Origin: Geotalea sp. SG265
GTDB taxonomy: Bacteria > Desulfobacterota > Desulfuromonadia > Geobacterales > Geobacteraceae
Assembly: GCF_022808985.1 (NCBI RefSeq)
Contig: NZ_JAKZFT010000022.1
Span: 1 to 50,941 of the forward strand
DNA length: 50,941 bases
Direction of reading: 5' to 3'
Below, piece after piece: positions 25,641 to 34,640 of the stretch. The notes under the pieces were generated by a model that was not told the origin of the DNA, did not search any database, and saw only the letters and a program-made list of their open reading frames with translations. Both the position numbers and the translations under genes were made by a program. The first letter of the stretch is position 1, and each line of letters starts with the position of its first letter.

Positions 25641-25804
25641 CCACCTTCTCCTGACAAACTGCGGCTCGTGCCGCCTCTATTGGCCAATAGCACGGATAAT
25701 TTTTATAGCAGAAGGGGGACAAGGGTGTCAATTGTTCCCTCTGTCGGCACCAGCGGTCTGTCCTGCCTCCGGCGGCAAGCCGGAAAAGGCCGGCAATTCA
25801 ACAA

Positions 25805-27223
25805 CTAGCCTTTCTGCAAATACGCCAGAACCTCGTCGCTGCTGCGCTCAGCTGCAGCCACGCAATCGTTGAGACCGATGCCGCGGTAGCTGTTGCCCGT
25901 AAGGAAGAGCCCCGCATGATTCCTTCCCGCATCAGCCAAGGCGCGCAGCCGTGCGCTGTGCCCGACGGTATACTGGGGAATGGCCTGCTCGTGGCGAAAG
26001 ATCCTGACGAAATCGGGTGGCGCGGTTATGCCCATGATAGTCTTCAGGTTGTCCTGTACTCGGCGCTGGATCTCTTCATCGGACAGTTTGATATACTCGG
26101 GAAAGCAGGCCCCCCCCATCATGCTCCGCAGCAGCACCTTCCCTTGGGGCGCGCGATTTTCGAAGATGCTGGAATCCCAGAGCGTCCCCAGGATGTTCAT
26201 TCCTTCGGCCTTGGGTATCAGGTACCCGAAGCCGTTCAGGTCCAGGCCGATCTTGTTGCGGTCATAGCCGAAACAGACGACGGTCATGGATGCATAGGGG
26301 ATCTGGTCGAGAATGCCGGCCATGGTGCCGTTCAGCCCTTCCAGCATGCGCGCCGTGGCGTAGGCCGGGGTCGCCAGCACGACCACATCGGCATCGTAGC
26401 CCCTGCCGTTCGTCTCCACCCGATAGGGAAGGGCGCTCCCCCTGCCGATCTTAGTAACTTCCTCGCCGGCAACGACCATTCCGCCCCCAAGCCGGCCATT
26501 GATGATCTCGGGCAGGGTCTGCAGCCCCTCACGAAACGAGGTTAGGATGCCGCCGGGACCGGCGGCACTGGCCACCGCTTTCCCTACGGCAATATCCGCT
26601 TTTTTCTTTTTTGCCAACTTGACCATGGCCCTGACCAGTCCGCCATACTCCCGCTCCAGCTCTGCAATACGTGGGAAACAGGATTGCAGGGACATGGTCT
26701 CGGGATCGCCGGCAAAGATGCCGGAAACCATGGGCGCTATCAGCTTGCGCAATGCCTCGTCCCCCAGGCGGCGCCTGCCGAAAGCGGCGAGGGTCTCATC
26801 CACCCCATCGGGAGCCTTGGCAATAAAAGGGGTGGGTTCAAGCATCAGGCGCAGTTTCCCGGGCCAGGAAATGAGCCTGCTCTTGAAAAAGGCGGGGCCA
26901 TTCTCGGGCAACCGGTGCAGCATGCCTTCAGAATAGATGAAGCGTTTCCGGGCATTGTCATTGCTGCGGAGAAGCTGGGAATCGGCCTGCAGGTCCCGGC
27001 AGAGGTCCAGGGTCTGGGGCTTGTTGTCAAGAAACCCGTTTGGCCCCCATTCGCAGAGATACCCGTCAGCCTTGATGCTCCTGATCTTCCCCCCGACCCG
27101 CGCCTCCTTCTCCAGAAGGGTGATTTCCAGCCCGATCCCCGCTTTTTTCGCCTTCTCCTCCAAGAGCCAGGCTGTTGCGAGACCGGAAATGCCGCCACCT
27201 GCAATTATCGCTTTTTTCATCAT
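25805..27223 (-). CDS. hemG: Protoporphyrinogen oxidase
   Basis: A 472-aa FAD amine-oxidase-fold enzyme of the HemG/HemY (PPOX) type. The dinucleotide fold AGGGISGLATAWLL lies at residues 8-21, followed by LEKEARVGGKIRS and the GPNGFLDNKP loop. The C-terminal FLTGNSYRGIGLNDCV segment is the FAD-binding box of PPOX. It oxidises protoporphyrinogen IX to protoporphyrin IX in heme synthesis. The oxygen-dependent family name is hard to square with a strict anaerobe, and an alternative electron acceptor is likely. GGGAG precedes the ATG. It is divergent from cbpA. Confidence 0.92.
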   Translation of the reverse strand: MMKKAIIAGGGISGLATAWLLEEKAKKAGIGLEITLLEKEARVGGKIRSIKADGYLCEWGPNGFLDNKPQTLDLCRDLQADSQLLRSNDNARKRFIYSEGMLHRLPENGPAFFKSRLISWPGKLRLMLEPTPFIAKAPDGVDETLAAFGRRRLGDEALRKLIAPMVSGIFAGDPETMSLQSCFPRIAELEREYGGLVRAMVKLAKKKKADIAVGKAVASAAGPGGILTSFREGLQTLPEIINGRLGGGMVVAGEEVTKIGRGSALPYRVETNGRGYDADVVVLATPAYATARMLEGLNGTMAGILDQIPYASMTVVCFGYDRNKIGLDLNGFGYLIPKAEGMNILGTLWDSSIFENRAPQGKVLLRSMMGGACFPEYIKLSDEEIQRRVQDNLKTIMGITAPPDFVRIFRHEQAIPQYTVGHSARLRALADAGRNHAGLFLTGNSYRGIGLNDCVAAAERSSDEVLAYLQKG

Positions 27224-27313
27224 TAAGACTCCCTTGGCAGAATGGGCTACAATATGGGAATACTAAGCCCTGCCAACCTTCCTTGTCAAGGCATGGGGCG
27301 CTTGTTACAATAG

Positions 27314-27342
27314 TTGACATCGGGACTTTGCGCCATTACATT
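27314..27342 (+). promoter_or_regulatory. Sigma70-type promoter of the DnaJ-like gene
   Basis: TTGACA (27314-27319), 17-bp spacer, TACATT (27337-27342), about 40 bp before the cbpA-type start at 27383. Confidence 0.65.
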
Positions 27343-27382
27343 GGCAGTGCTGCTTTTTCAGATCATGGCGAAAGGACAACTC

Positions 27383-28282
27383 ATGGCAAGAACTGACTAT
27401 TATCAGGTGCTCGGGCTGAAGAAAGGGGCATCTGCCGATGAGATCAAAAAGGCGTACCGAAAGCTCGCCGTCAAGTACCACCCCGACAAAAACCCCGGTA
27501 ACAAGGAGGCGGAGGAAAAATTCAAGGAGATCAACGAAGCCTATGCTGTGCTCTCCGATCCACAGAAAAAGTCCCAGTACGACCAGTTCGGCGACACCGG
27601 CTTCCACCAGCGCTTCACCCAGGAAGACATTTTCCGCGGCTTCGATGTGGGGGACCTGTTCAAAGACAAGGGCTTCGGCACGGATGACATTTTTTCCCGC
27701 ATCTTCGGCGGCGGATTCGGTGGTTTTCAGCAGACGGGAGGCCGGTTCGGTGCAAGACCCCGCAAGGGGGAAGACTTCACCATGGAAACGACCATTTCTT
27801 TTCGGGAGGCATTCAGCGGCTGTGAAAAGCGCATTGCCTTCATGAAGGACGGCAGTCGTGAAGAACTGGCGGTGAAGATCCCCGCCGGCATTGAAAACGG
27901 CTCCAGGCTCAGGCTCCATGGGAAAGGGGGTGCAGGCAGCCACGGCGGCCCCAACGGCGATCTGTATTTGACGGTGAAGGTTAGCGGTGATCCTGTACTG
28001 CAACGGGAAGGGGACGATATCCTAGTTTCCAGGGAGGTGAGGTTCAGCGAGGCGGCCCTGGGCGCATCCCTCGATATACCGACCCTGGATGGGACCAAGA
28101 GGATCAAGATTCCGGCAGGCATCCAGCCGGAAACGAAGATCAGGCTGAAGGGGCTTGGATTTCCACGTATGAGCGGTTCCGGACGGGGCGATCTATTTGT
28201 CAGGATCGGTGTCCGGGTGCCGGAACAGCTGACCGGGCCACAACGGCAACTCCTGGAAGAGCTGTCGAAGAAAGGACTTTGA
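27383..28282 (+). CDS. cbpA: CbpA-type DnaJ-class co-chaperone
   Basis: A 299-aa protein. The J-domain (1-70) has [17 protein letters not shown] with the essential HPD. A Gly/Phe-rich linker (~100-130) follows. The C-terminal domains ([35 protein letters not shown]) lack the CxxCxGxG zinc repeats of DnaJ. That combination defines the CbpA class, which stimulates DnaK ATPase. I chose ATG 27383 (AAAGGA upstream) over in-frame starts that reach into the promoter. Confidence 0.92.
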   Translation: MARTDYYQVLGLKKGASADEIKKAYRKLAVKYHPDKNPGNKEAEEKFKEINEAYAVLSDPQKKSQYDQFGDTGFHQRFTQEDIFRGFDVGDLFKDKGFGTDDIFSRIFGGGFGGFQQTGGRFGARPRKGEDFTMETTISFREAFSGCEKRIAFMKDGSREELAVKIPAGIENGSRLRLHGKGGAGSHGGPNGDLYLTVKVSGDPVLQREGDDILVSREVRFSEAALGASLDIPTLDGTKRIKIPAGIQPETKIRLKGLGFPRMSGSGRGDLFVRIGVRVPEQLTGPQRQLLEELSKKGL

Positions 28283-28355
28283 AAAAAGCACCGGGGATGA
28301 TGACGGATCATTCTCCGCCCCCATCCCCCGATGAGCAATAATCGTCACTGCCTGA

Positions 28356-29318
28356 TCAACGCTTTATCTCGATGGCAGCCCCCTTGCGCAACTCATCGAC
28401 CCACTGGTTGAACCGCTCCTCGGACTTCTTCTTGTAAAGCAGGTCCTCGATTTCCCCCTTCACCTCGTCCAGGGGGCGGGGTTTGCCCAATCCCCGCTCT
28501 TCCAGCTTGATGATGTGAAGACCGGCCGCCGTCTTGACCAGATCGCTGACATCCCCGGGTTTCATAGCCCCCACCGCAGCCTCGATCTCCGCAATCATAT
28601 CCCCTTTTTTGAAGGTTCCAAGATCGCCGCCATCCTGCTTGGCCGCCGGATCGTCCGAATATTGCCTGGCCAGTTCGGCAAAGTCCTTGCCGCTGCGCGC
28701 CTCCTGCAAAACCCGCGTTGCCGTCGCCATAACCTTTGCCTTCTCGGTTTCCGGCGCATTTTTATCGACCTTGAAGAAGATATGGCGGGCATGGAAAAAC
28801 TCCTCTTGGCCGTAGCGAGCCTTGTTGGCCTCGTAATACTCCCGGACCTCCCGTTCCCCCACCTGGATCTTCGAACGCACCTCCTGACTCATGAGCCGGA
28901 GCCGCTCCAGCTGTTCCCTGAGCTGATTCTTGTACTGCTCAAAGGAGAGCCCCTGCCCTGCCAGGGCTGCAACCAGAGCTTCCTGGGTCAGGTTGTTCTG
29001 TTTTTTCACGTCCTCTATGGACTGCCGCAGCTCCTCTTCCGGGACCTTGATATCCAGCTCCTTGATCTTCTGTTCGACGAGCTTCTTGTCGATGAGGCGA
29101 TCAAGAGCGGTTTTGCGGATGGTCGCCTTGTCGGGAACTTCACCGGCGTTCTTTTTCTCCACCTCCCTGGCAATCTGGTCGGCCTCTTTCTGCACATCCA
29201 GGGTGGTGATGACATCATCGTTGACGATGGCGGCAATGGCACTGACAGTTTCTCCGCGCACGGCAGCGGGAAAAGCGCTCAGGGCAGCTATGATGCAATA
29301 CAGCAGCAACTTGTTCAT
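28356..29318 (-). CDS. SurA/PpiC-type periplasmic peptidyl-prolyl isomerase
   Basis: A 320-aa protein. The signal peptide MNKLLLYCIIAALSAFPAAV precedes a SurA_N-like region (VSAIAAIVNDDVITTLDV, DRLIDKKLVEQK). A parvulin domain follows at ~165-265 (FFHARHIFFKVDK, DFAELARQYSDDPAAKQ, GGDLGTFKKGDM, AGLHIIKLEERG). It probably assists outer-membrane protein folding. I chose MNKLLL at 29318 (GGAA upstream) over an in-frame ATG at 29339. A terminator lies directly upstream, so it needs its own promoter or readthrough from the paralogue at 29399. Confidence 0.88.
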   Translation of the reverse strand: MNKLLLYCIIAALSAFPAAVRGETVSAIAAIVNDDVITTLDVQKEADQIAREVEKKNAGEVPDKATIRKTALDRLIDKKLVEQKIKELDIKVPEEELRQSIEDVKKQNNLTQEALVAALAGQGLSFEQYKNQLREQLERLRLMSQEVRSKIQVGEREVREYYEANKARYGQEEFFHARHIFFKVDKNAPETEKAKVMATATRVLQEARSGKDFAELARQYSDDPAAKQDGGDLGTFKKGDMIAEIEAAVGAMKPGDVSDLVKTAAGLHIIKLEERGLGKPRPLDEVKGEIEDLLYKKKSEERFNQWVDELRKGAAIEIKR

Positions 29319-29344
29319 GATCGATTCCATGGTGTGCATTGTGC

Positions 29345-29375
29345 AAAAAAGCGGCCGGACGAAACGCCCGGCCGC
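29345..29375 (-). terminator. Rho-independent terminator between the two isomerase genes
   Basis: On the minus strand GCGGCCGG and CCGGCCGC pair around GCGTTTCGT, followed by six T. It is 24 bp past the stop of the lipoprotein isomerase gene. Confidence 0.92.
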
Positions 29376-29398
29376 AATTTCGACGGTAAATGTCGAGA

Positions 29399-30328
29399 TT
29401 ACTGCTTTTTCTCCGGGGCTGGCGACGGGCTACCCGACTTCTCTGCCGGCTTCTCGCCATCCAGTGATTTCAGGGCATCTTCCTTGACCTGGATCTTGGC
29501 CCCCTTCTTCAGGTCCTCCTTGAGCTTCTTGAAGACCTCCTGCTGCTTCTCTGGAAGAATCGCCGCCTTGATCTGCTCTTTCACCTCATCCAGCGGTCTG
29601 ATCCCTGCGGGGCGCTTGCCCGTAAGCTTGATGATATGGTAGCCGTACTTGGTCTTGACGATGCCGGAGGTGGACCCTTCCTTCAGGCCGAAAACCGCCT
29701 GCTCGAATTCCGGAAGCATGCTCCCTTTGCCGAACCATCCCAGGTCCCCCCCTTTTGCCGCGGCAGCATCGATGGAGTGCTTTCGGGCCAGCTCCTCGAA
29801 ATTGCCCCCCGCCTTGAGCTGCTTAAGTATCTCCTGTGCCTCGGGCTCGGTTTTCACCAGGATGTGGCTTGCCCGTACCTGCTCGCCGGTGCGGAACTTT
29901 TCCTTGTTCTTATTGTAAAAGTCCTGGATCTCGGTGTCGCTGATCTTCGCCTGCTCCTCTACCTTTTTCTTCAGGAAGGCCTCGACGACGATGCGGTTTT
30001 TCAGCTCTGCCAGCTTGTCGGCAACCGCCTGGCTCTTGTCGATGCCATCTTTTTTGGCCTGCTGGAGGATCAGTTCCCGGACCACCATGGTATCAAGCAG
30101 CTCCTTTTTCCCTTCCGGCGTTTCCGCCATCGGCTTCAGGTAAGGGGGGAGCGCCTCAACCTCTTTTTTAAAATCGCTGCCGGTAATGGTCGAACCATTG
30201 ACTTCTGCCAGGACCGGCCCCGACTTTTTCTCTTCCTTGGCTCCGGTACCGGTCTGTCCCTTGCAGCCGACGACTGCGGCAATGCAGAGAGCGACACAAA
30301 ACAGCTTTCCCGTTTGTCTGTAGTTCAC
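29399..30328 (-). CDS. PrsA-like parvulin isomerase lipoprotein
   Basis: A 309-aa protein beginning at GTG 30328 with AAGGAG upstream. The signal peptide ends in a lipobox (AAVVGC, Cys at ~22). A SurA_N-like helix region follows (VVRELILQQAKKDG, NRIVVEAFLKKK), then a parvulin domain at ~150-245 (VRASHILVKTEPEAQ, FEELARKHSIDAAAAKGG, DLGWFGKGSMLPEFE, YGYHIIKLTG). The C-terminus is a Lys/Pro-rich tail. It should fold exported proteins at the membrane surface. It is paralogous to the next gene downstream; the two probably arose by duplication. Confidence 0.9.
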   Translation of the reverse strand: MNYRQTGKLFCVALCIAAVVGCKGQTGTGAKEEKKSGPVLAEVNGSTITGSDFKKEVEALPPYLKPMAETPEGKKELLDTMVVRELILQQAKKDGIDKSQAVADKLAELKNRIVVEAFLKKKVEEQAKISDTEIQDFYNKNKEKFRTGEQVRASHILVKTEPEAQEILKQLKAGGNFEELARKHSIDAAAAKGGDLGWFGKGSMLPEFEQAVFGLKEGSTSGIVKTKYGYHIIKLTGKRPAGIRPLDEVKEQIKAAILPEKQQEVFKKLKEDLKKGAKIQVKEDALKSLDGEKPAEKSGSPSPAPEKKQ

Positions 30329-30382
30329 GCTGTGGCTCCTTAAATTATATTAATATTTTCTCAGTCTTTTATAAGTAGCACA

Positions 30383-33300
30383 TCACCCTAGGCTTTTCAA
30401 GAGATTTCCCGCCTCTTTGAGGACGCCGTCAAAAGAGGTATCGGCAAGCTCGGCACAGAGACGGAAATCGGGAGTAAACTGGTACTTTTTCGGGTATTGC
30501 CGGATGAGGCCGATGATTGTATCGGGGGAAACGGGAGTTTTCTGGTGGAAAGAGAGGACGAGCCTTTTTCCGTCGAATTCTATCTCCTTGACCAGCATGG
30601 CCTTCAGTGCCACGCGCAGCTTCATGACCTCCACCAGGTAGAGGGCAGCCAGGGGGAGCTTGCCGAAGCGATCGACCAATTCACCCATGATCTCCGCCAC
30701 ATCCTCCTCGGATGCCGCCTGGGTCAGCCGCTTATAGATGATCAGCCGCTGGTTCGGCTCGCGGACATAGTCCTCGGGGATGAACGCCGGAATACGCAGT
30801 TTGATCTCCGGTTCCACCCGCTCCGCAAGCTCTTCACCCTTGAGCTGCCTGATCGCCTCTTCCAGAAGCTCCGTATAGAGCTCGAAGCCTACGGCGGCAA
30901 TATCCCCCGACTGGCGGGCACCGAGGAGATCGCCGGCTCCCCTGATCTCCAGGTCATGGGTGGCGATGCGGAAGCCTGCCCCCAGCTCGGTCAGTTCCTG
31001 AATGATCTTCAGCCGTTCCCGGGCGTCTGCCGAGATGGCCCCTTCGCCCGGTATGAGCAGGTAGGCGTAGGCGCGCTGCTTGGAGCGCCCAACCCTTCCC
31101 CGCAGCTGGTAGAGCTGTGAAAGGCCGAAAGTGTCGGCCCGGTTGACGATGAGGGTGTTGGCGGTGGGAATATCCAGTCCCGATTCGATGATGGTGGTGC
31201 AGAGGAGCAGGTTGCTCTCTCCGTGCATGAAACCGAGCATGACCTTCTCCAGCTCCTTTTCCTCCATCTGCCCATGGCCAACGGCAATCTTCGCCTCCGG
31301 GACGATGCGCTGCAGGTGCTCGGCCATGGCGCCGATGGTCTGGACACGGTTGTGGACGAAAAAGACCTGCCCCCCCCGGCGCAGCTCCCTGAGCACTGCC
31401 TCGCGGATCAGCTCGTCGGAAGCGCGGGCGACGAAGGTCTTGATGGCCAGACGATCCACCGGCGGCGTATCGATGATGGAGAGGTCGCGGATGCCCATGA
31501 GGGACATGTAGAGGGTGCGGGGAATGGGGGTGGCGGTCAGGGTCATGATATCCACCACCGCCCGGTATTTCTTCAGCCTTTCCTTGTGAGTAACGCCGAA
31601 GCGTTGCTCTTCGTCAATGATGAGCAGCCCCAGTTCCTTGAAGACGATGTCTTTCTGCAGGAGGCGGTGGGTGCCGATGATGATGTCCACCGCGCCGCTT
31701 TTCACCCCGGCAATGATCTCCTTCTGCTCCTTGGCGCTGCGGAAACGGGAAAGCATCTCCACCTTCACCGGATAGGATTTGAGGCGGGCGGAGAAGGTCT
31801 CCAGGTGCTGCTGGGCGAGCACGGTGGTCGGCACCAGCACCGCCACCTGCTTGCCGTCCATGACCGCTTTGAAGGCGCCGCGCAGGGCAACCTCAGTCTT
31901 GCCGTAGCCCACATCGCCGCAGATGAGCCGGTCCATGGGCTTCTTGCTCTCCATGTCGTGGAGCACGTCCTCAATGGCGGCCTGCTGATCGGGGGTCTCC
32001 TCATAGGCGAAGGAGGCTTCGAATTCCTTGTAGAGTTCGTCGGGGGGTGAGAAAGCATGCCCTTCCTCCACCTGGCGCGCCGCGTAGATCTTCAGCAGCT
32101 CCCCCGCCATTTCCTGGATGGCGGCCCGGGCCTTGGCCTTGGCCTTCTCCCAGCCGGCCCCACCCAATTTGTCCACGTGCGGCTCGACCCCTTCTGCCCC
32201 CACGTAGCGCTGCACCAGGTTGATCCGGTCCACCGGCAGGTAGAGCTTGTCCGCCCCGGCGTATTCCAGGAGCAGGAAATCCCCTTCCATGCCGGAAAAG
32301 GTCAGGTGCTGCAGTCCACGGTAGATGCCGACGCCGAAGTCGATGTGCACCATGTAATCCCCCGGCTTCAGCTCGGCAAGGGAGGTGAGCAGCTGCTTTT
32401 TCCGCGCTTCGGAGAGGCCACGGCGTTTGATCCGGACGCCGAATATTTCCTCTTCGGCAATGACAGCCACGTGGTCTTCCGCCAGTTGGAAACCCCGGGA
32501 AATATCCCCGACCATGATGCGCAGCTGGTTGTCGGAACGTGCCAGCTCTTCGGGAAAATCCCGCTCGGAGAGCGCCAGAGGCAGGTTGTAGTGGGAGAGC
32601 ATCTCATAGAGGCGCTGGGCCTGGTTGCGCTGGTGACAGACCATGAGCACATGCTTCTGCTCGGCCTGGCAGGTGAGGAGTTTTTCCACCAGCGGCTTCA
32701 GCAATCCTTCCCCCTCTGCGGAAACGTCCAGCTTAAAGCTGCTGTTATCCTGGACCTGCAACCGGAGGGTGGCGCCGGCACCCTTGCCGCCGGCAATCTC
32801 CAAAAACGGGATAGTCAGGCGCCGCCCCCGGCCGAGGCAGGCGGCCAATGCATCCGCCTCCAGAAAGAGTTCGGCCCTCTCGCAGACAATACTGTCCCGT
32901 TCCACGGCCTTTGCCTCACCAGAAGCGAGTTCTTGGGCGAACTGTTCCTGTGCCGCCGCCATGGCAGCAGGATCATGGACAACCGTGATAAAATCGCCGC
33001 CACAATAGTCGAAGAGGCTTTCCAAGCCGGGATGGAATAAGGGCTGAAGATATTCGATGCCGGGGGGATAGATGGCATTCTGCAGCTGTTCCAGCAGCTC
33101 GCGGCGCCTGGTAGCCGGTATTTCGAGAGCGTCGCAGCGCTTTTTCAATCGTGGGGCAAAGGCAGTCAGTACCTCCTCGGAAACGACAACCTCCCGGGAA
33201 GGGAGGAGGACCAGCTCCTGCAAGGGCTGTAGCGACCGCTGGGTTACAGGATCGAAGGTGCGGATGGTATCGACGAAGTCACCAAAGAATTCGATGCGCA

Positions 33301-33862
33301 CCGGCGTCGGCAGGTCGGGAGGGAAGATATCCAGGATGCCCCCCCGGATGGAGAAACCGCCCCGGTCCTCCACCAGTGGCACGTGGGAATAGCCGAGCTT
33401 GACCAGTTTCTCGAGGAGCTGTTCCCGTTCCACCTCTTCTCCGGCGACGATATACTGGGAAACCTGCCCGAGGGACTTGCGCGGCAGGACCTTTTGCATG
33501 ACGGCCCCCAGCGGAGCGATCACCGCACCCGCCCTGCCGTCCATCATACGGAAGAGCACATTCAGCCGCTGTCCGACGATATCAGCATGGGGCGAGGCGG
33601 CATCAAAGGGGGGAACATCCCACGGGGGAAAATAGAGAATCCGCTCCCCATTGCCTGAGTAGAAGCGCATCTCCCGGTACAGTTCCTCACCGGTATCGGT
33701 GTCGGGGGTGATGATGAAGAGCAACCGCGGTTGCTCTTCCAGCAGGCGTGCAAGGAGATAGGCGGGAGCTGAGCCCTTCAGTCCAGTTAGGGAAACGGCA
33801 GCATCATCTGGTGCAATGGCAGCGGCTATTTTTTTCGGGGTGGAGATAAAAGTGGTGGACAT
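30383..33862 (-). CDS. mfd: Transcription-repair coupling factor Mfd
   Basis: A 1159-aa SF2 translocase of normal family length. The UvrB-like N-terminal module is followed by the CarD-like RNA polymerase-interacting domain (KPGDYMVHIDFGVGIYRGL, ~500). The RecG-like motor has Walker A GDVGYGKTEVALRGAF, DEEQ box IIDEEQRFGVTHKE, TLTATPIPRTLYMSL and motif VI QLRGRVGRSKQRAYAYL. The C-terminal TRCF domain follows. It removes stalled RNA polymerase at lesions and recruits UvrA. I chose MSTTFISTPK at 33862; the frame is open to 33937 but the extra N-terminus is not family-like. Confidence 0.97.
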   Translation of the reverse strand: MSTTFISTPKKIAAAIAPDDAAVSLTGLKGSAPAYLLARLLEEQPRLLFIITPDTDTGEELYREMRFYSGNGERILYFPPWDVPPFDAASPHADIVGQRLNVLFRMMDGRAGAVIAPLGAVMQKVLPRKSLGQVSQYIVAGEEVEREQLLEKLVKLGYSHVPLVEDRGGFSIRGGILDIFPPDLPTPVRIEFFGDFVDTIRTFDPVTQRSLQPLQELVLLPSREVVVSEEVLTAFAPRLKKRCDALEIPATRRRELLEQLQNAIYPPGIEYLQPLFHPGLESLFDYCGGDFITVVHDPAAMAAAQEQFAQELASGEAKAVERDSIVCERAELFLEADALAACLGRGRRLTIPFLEIAGGKGAGATLRLQVQDNSSFKLDVSAEGEGLLKPLVEKLLTCQAEQKHVLMVCHQRNQAQRLYEMLSHYNLPLALSERDFPEELARSDNQLRIMVGDISRGFQLAEDHVAVIAEEEIFGVRIKRRGLSEARKKQLLTSLAELKPGDYMVHIDFGVGIYRGLQHLTFSGMEGDFLLLEYAGADKLYLPVDRINLVQRYVGAEGVEPHVDKLGGAGWEKAKAKARAAIQEMAGELLKIYAARQVEEGHAFSPPDELYKEFEASFAYEETPDQQAAIEDVLHDMESKKPMDRLICGDVGYGKTEVALRGAFKAVMDGKQVAVLVPTTVLAQQHLETFSARLKSYPVKVEMLSRFRSAKEQKEIIAGVKSGAVDIIIGTHRLLQKDIVFKELGLLIIDEEQRFGVTHKERLKKYRAVVDIMTLTATPIPRTLYMSLMGIRDLSIIDTPPVDRLAIKTFVARASDELIREAVLRELRRGGQVFFVHNRVQTIGAMAEHLQRIVPEAKIAVGHGQMEEKELEKVMLGFMHGESNLLLCTTIIESGLDIPTANTLIVNRADTFGLSQLYQLRGRVGRSKQRAYAYLLIPGEGAISADARERLKIIQELTELGAGFRIATHDLEIRGAGDLLGARQSGDIAAVGFELYTELLEEAIRQLKGEELAERVEPEIKLRIPAFIPEDYVREPNQRLIIYKRLTQAASEEDVAEIMGELVDRFGKLPLAALYLVEVMKLRVALKAMLVKEIEFDGKRLVLSFHQKTPVSPDTIIGLIRQYPKKYQFTPDFRLCAELADTSFDGVLKEAGNLLKSLG

Positions 33863-34077
33863 GGCAAAGGTTACAACAGGTGGAATAACGGCCTTAAATG
33901 CCAAAAGCATAACAAAAAAACGCCCCTTTAGCCACAATTATGGCATAGCCCCGATTCCTGCCCTCCCTACTGGACGGCATTATCACTAAAGAAAAAAAGA
34001 CGCTCGCCGAAGAGTTTTTTATATCGCCAGGGCACCCCGAACAGGGTCTTCTGGTCAGACTCGCCTCCATACGGGAT

Positions 34078-34404
34078 ATGCTGATGACAGATGAGACAAA
34101 CGTCTACGGAACCGTGCTGACATATTTCTCCAGGGAGTTCAGTGCCATAAAGGAACGGCTGAGAGCAGGTCAGTTCGAAAATTTCCGTGAGCGGGTGGTC
34201 GTCAGCCAGCAGATAGCCGAAGCGATCAACCTGCTGGCACCGTATGTCCGCAGCGATGCACGAACGCGGATACTTGTACGGGACGGCGAGACCCTTAAAA
34301 ACGATCTCCTTTCCGTCCGCGATCTCATCACCAGGAAAACTCCCCCACGCCCGGAAAAACCTTCCCTGCTCAAGGCGCTTCTCGACAAGAAACAGGAAAA
34401 CTGA
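34078..34404 (+). CDS. Small protein of unknown function, start uncertain
   Basis: From ATG 34078 it encodes 108 aa, but the frame is open and coding-like back to 33949. The extra stretch reads PSLLDGIITKEKKTLAEEFF after a CTG at 33958, with no ATG, GTG or TTG. The true protein may be ~148 aa starting at CTG or another rare codon. The sequence is helical and charged, without membrane or Cys motifs (YFSREFSAIKERLRAGQFEN, IRDMLMTDET). I do not recognise the family. It diverges from mfd and is followed by the 34440-34595 repeat. Confidence 0.6.
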   Translation: MLMTDETNVYGTVLTYFSREFSAIKERLRAGQFENFRERVVVSQQIAEAINLLAPYVRSDARTRILVRDGETLKNDLLSVRDLITRKTPPRPEKPSLLKALLDKKQEN

Positions 34405-34439
34405 AATCGGCATTGACAAACCCGGGCAAAGCATCTAAA

Positions 34440-34595
34440 AGGTTGTTGAAAAACGTCGAGAGGAGGCCGAGATGCAAGGCTTAAGCGAGCGAAAAGCCAA
34501 AGCGTACCCACTGTACGCTGAGGTTTTGAGCGAGTGATAACGCAGCAGAACGGACCTTTAGGCCCCGCGGGTCCGCAACAGTTTTTCAACAGCCT
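34440..34595. repeat. ~155-bp inverted-ended intergenic repeat (MITE-like)
   Basis: AGGTTGTTGAAAAAC at 34440-34454 and GTTTTTCAACAGCCT at 34581-34595 form 15-bp terminal inverted repeats with one mismatch. Inside are a perfect AGCGTAC/GTACGCT hairpin (34501-34519) and a CGGACC/GGTCCG pair. No protein is encoded. This CAGGCTGTTGAAAAAC-ended type recurs in intergenic DNA of several deltaproteobacteria (recalled, not searched). Confidence 0.75.
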
Positions 34596-34640
34596 GCTAA
34601 ACAGGGTGCGATTATAAACCGCCCAATGAGCCCATAGTCG

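Noticed and set aside
28515-29642. 375-codon plus-strand open frame
   Set aside because: Antisense to both isomerase genes and spans the terminator between them.
32057-33040. 327-codon plus-strand open frame
   Set aside because: Antisense to mfd; no ribosome binding site or recognisable motif.
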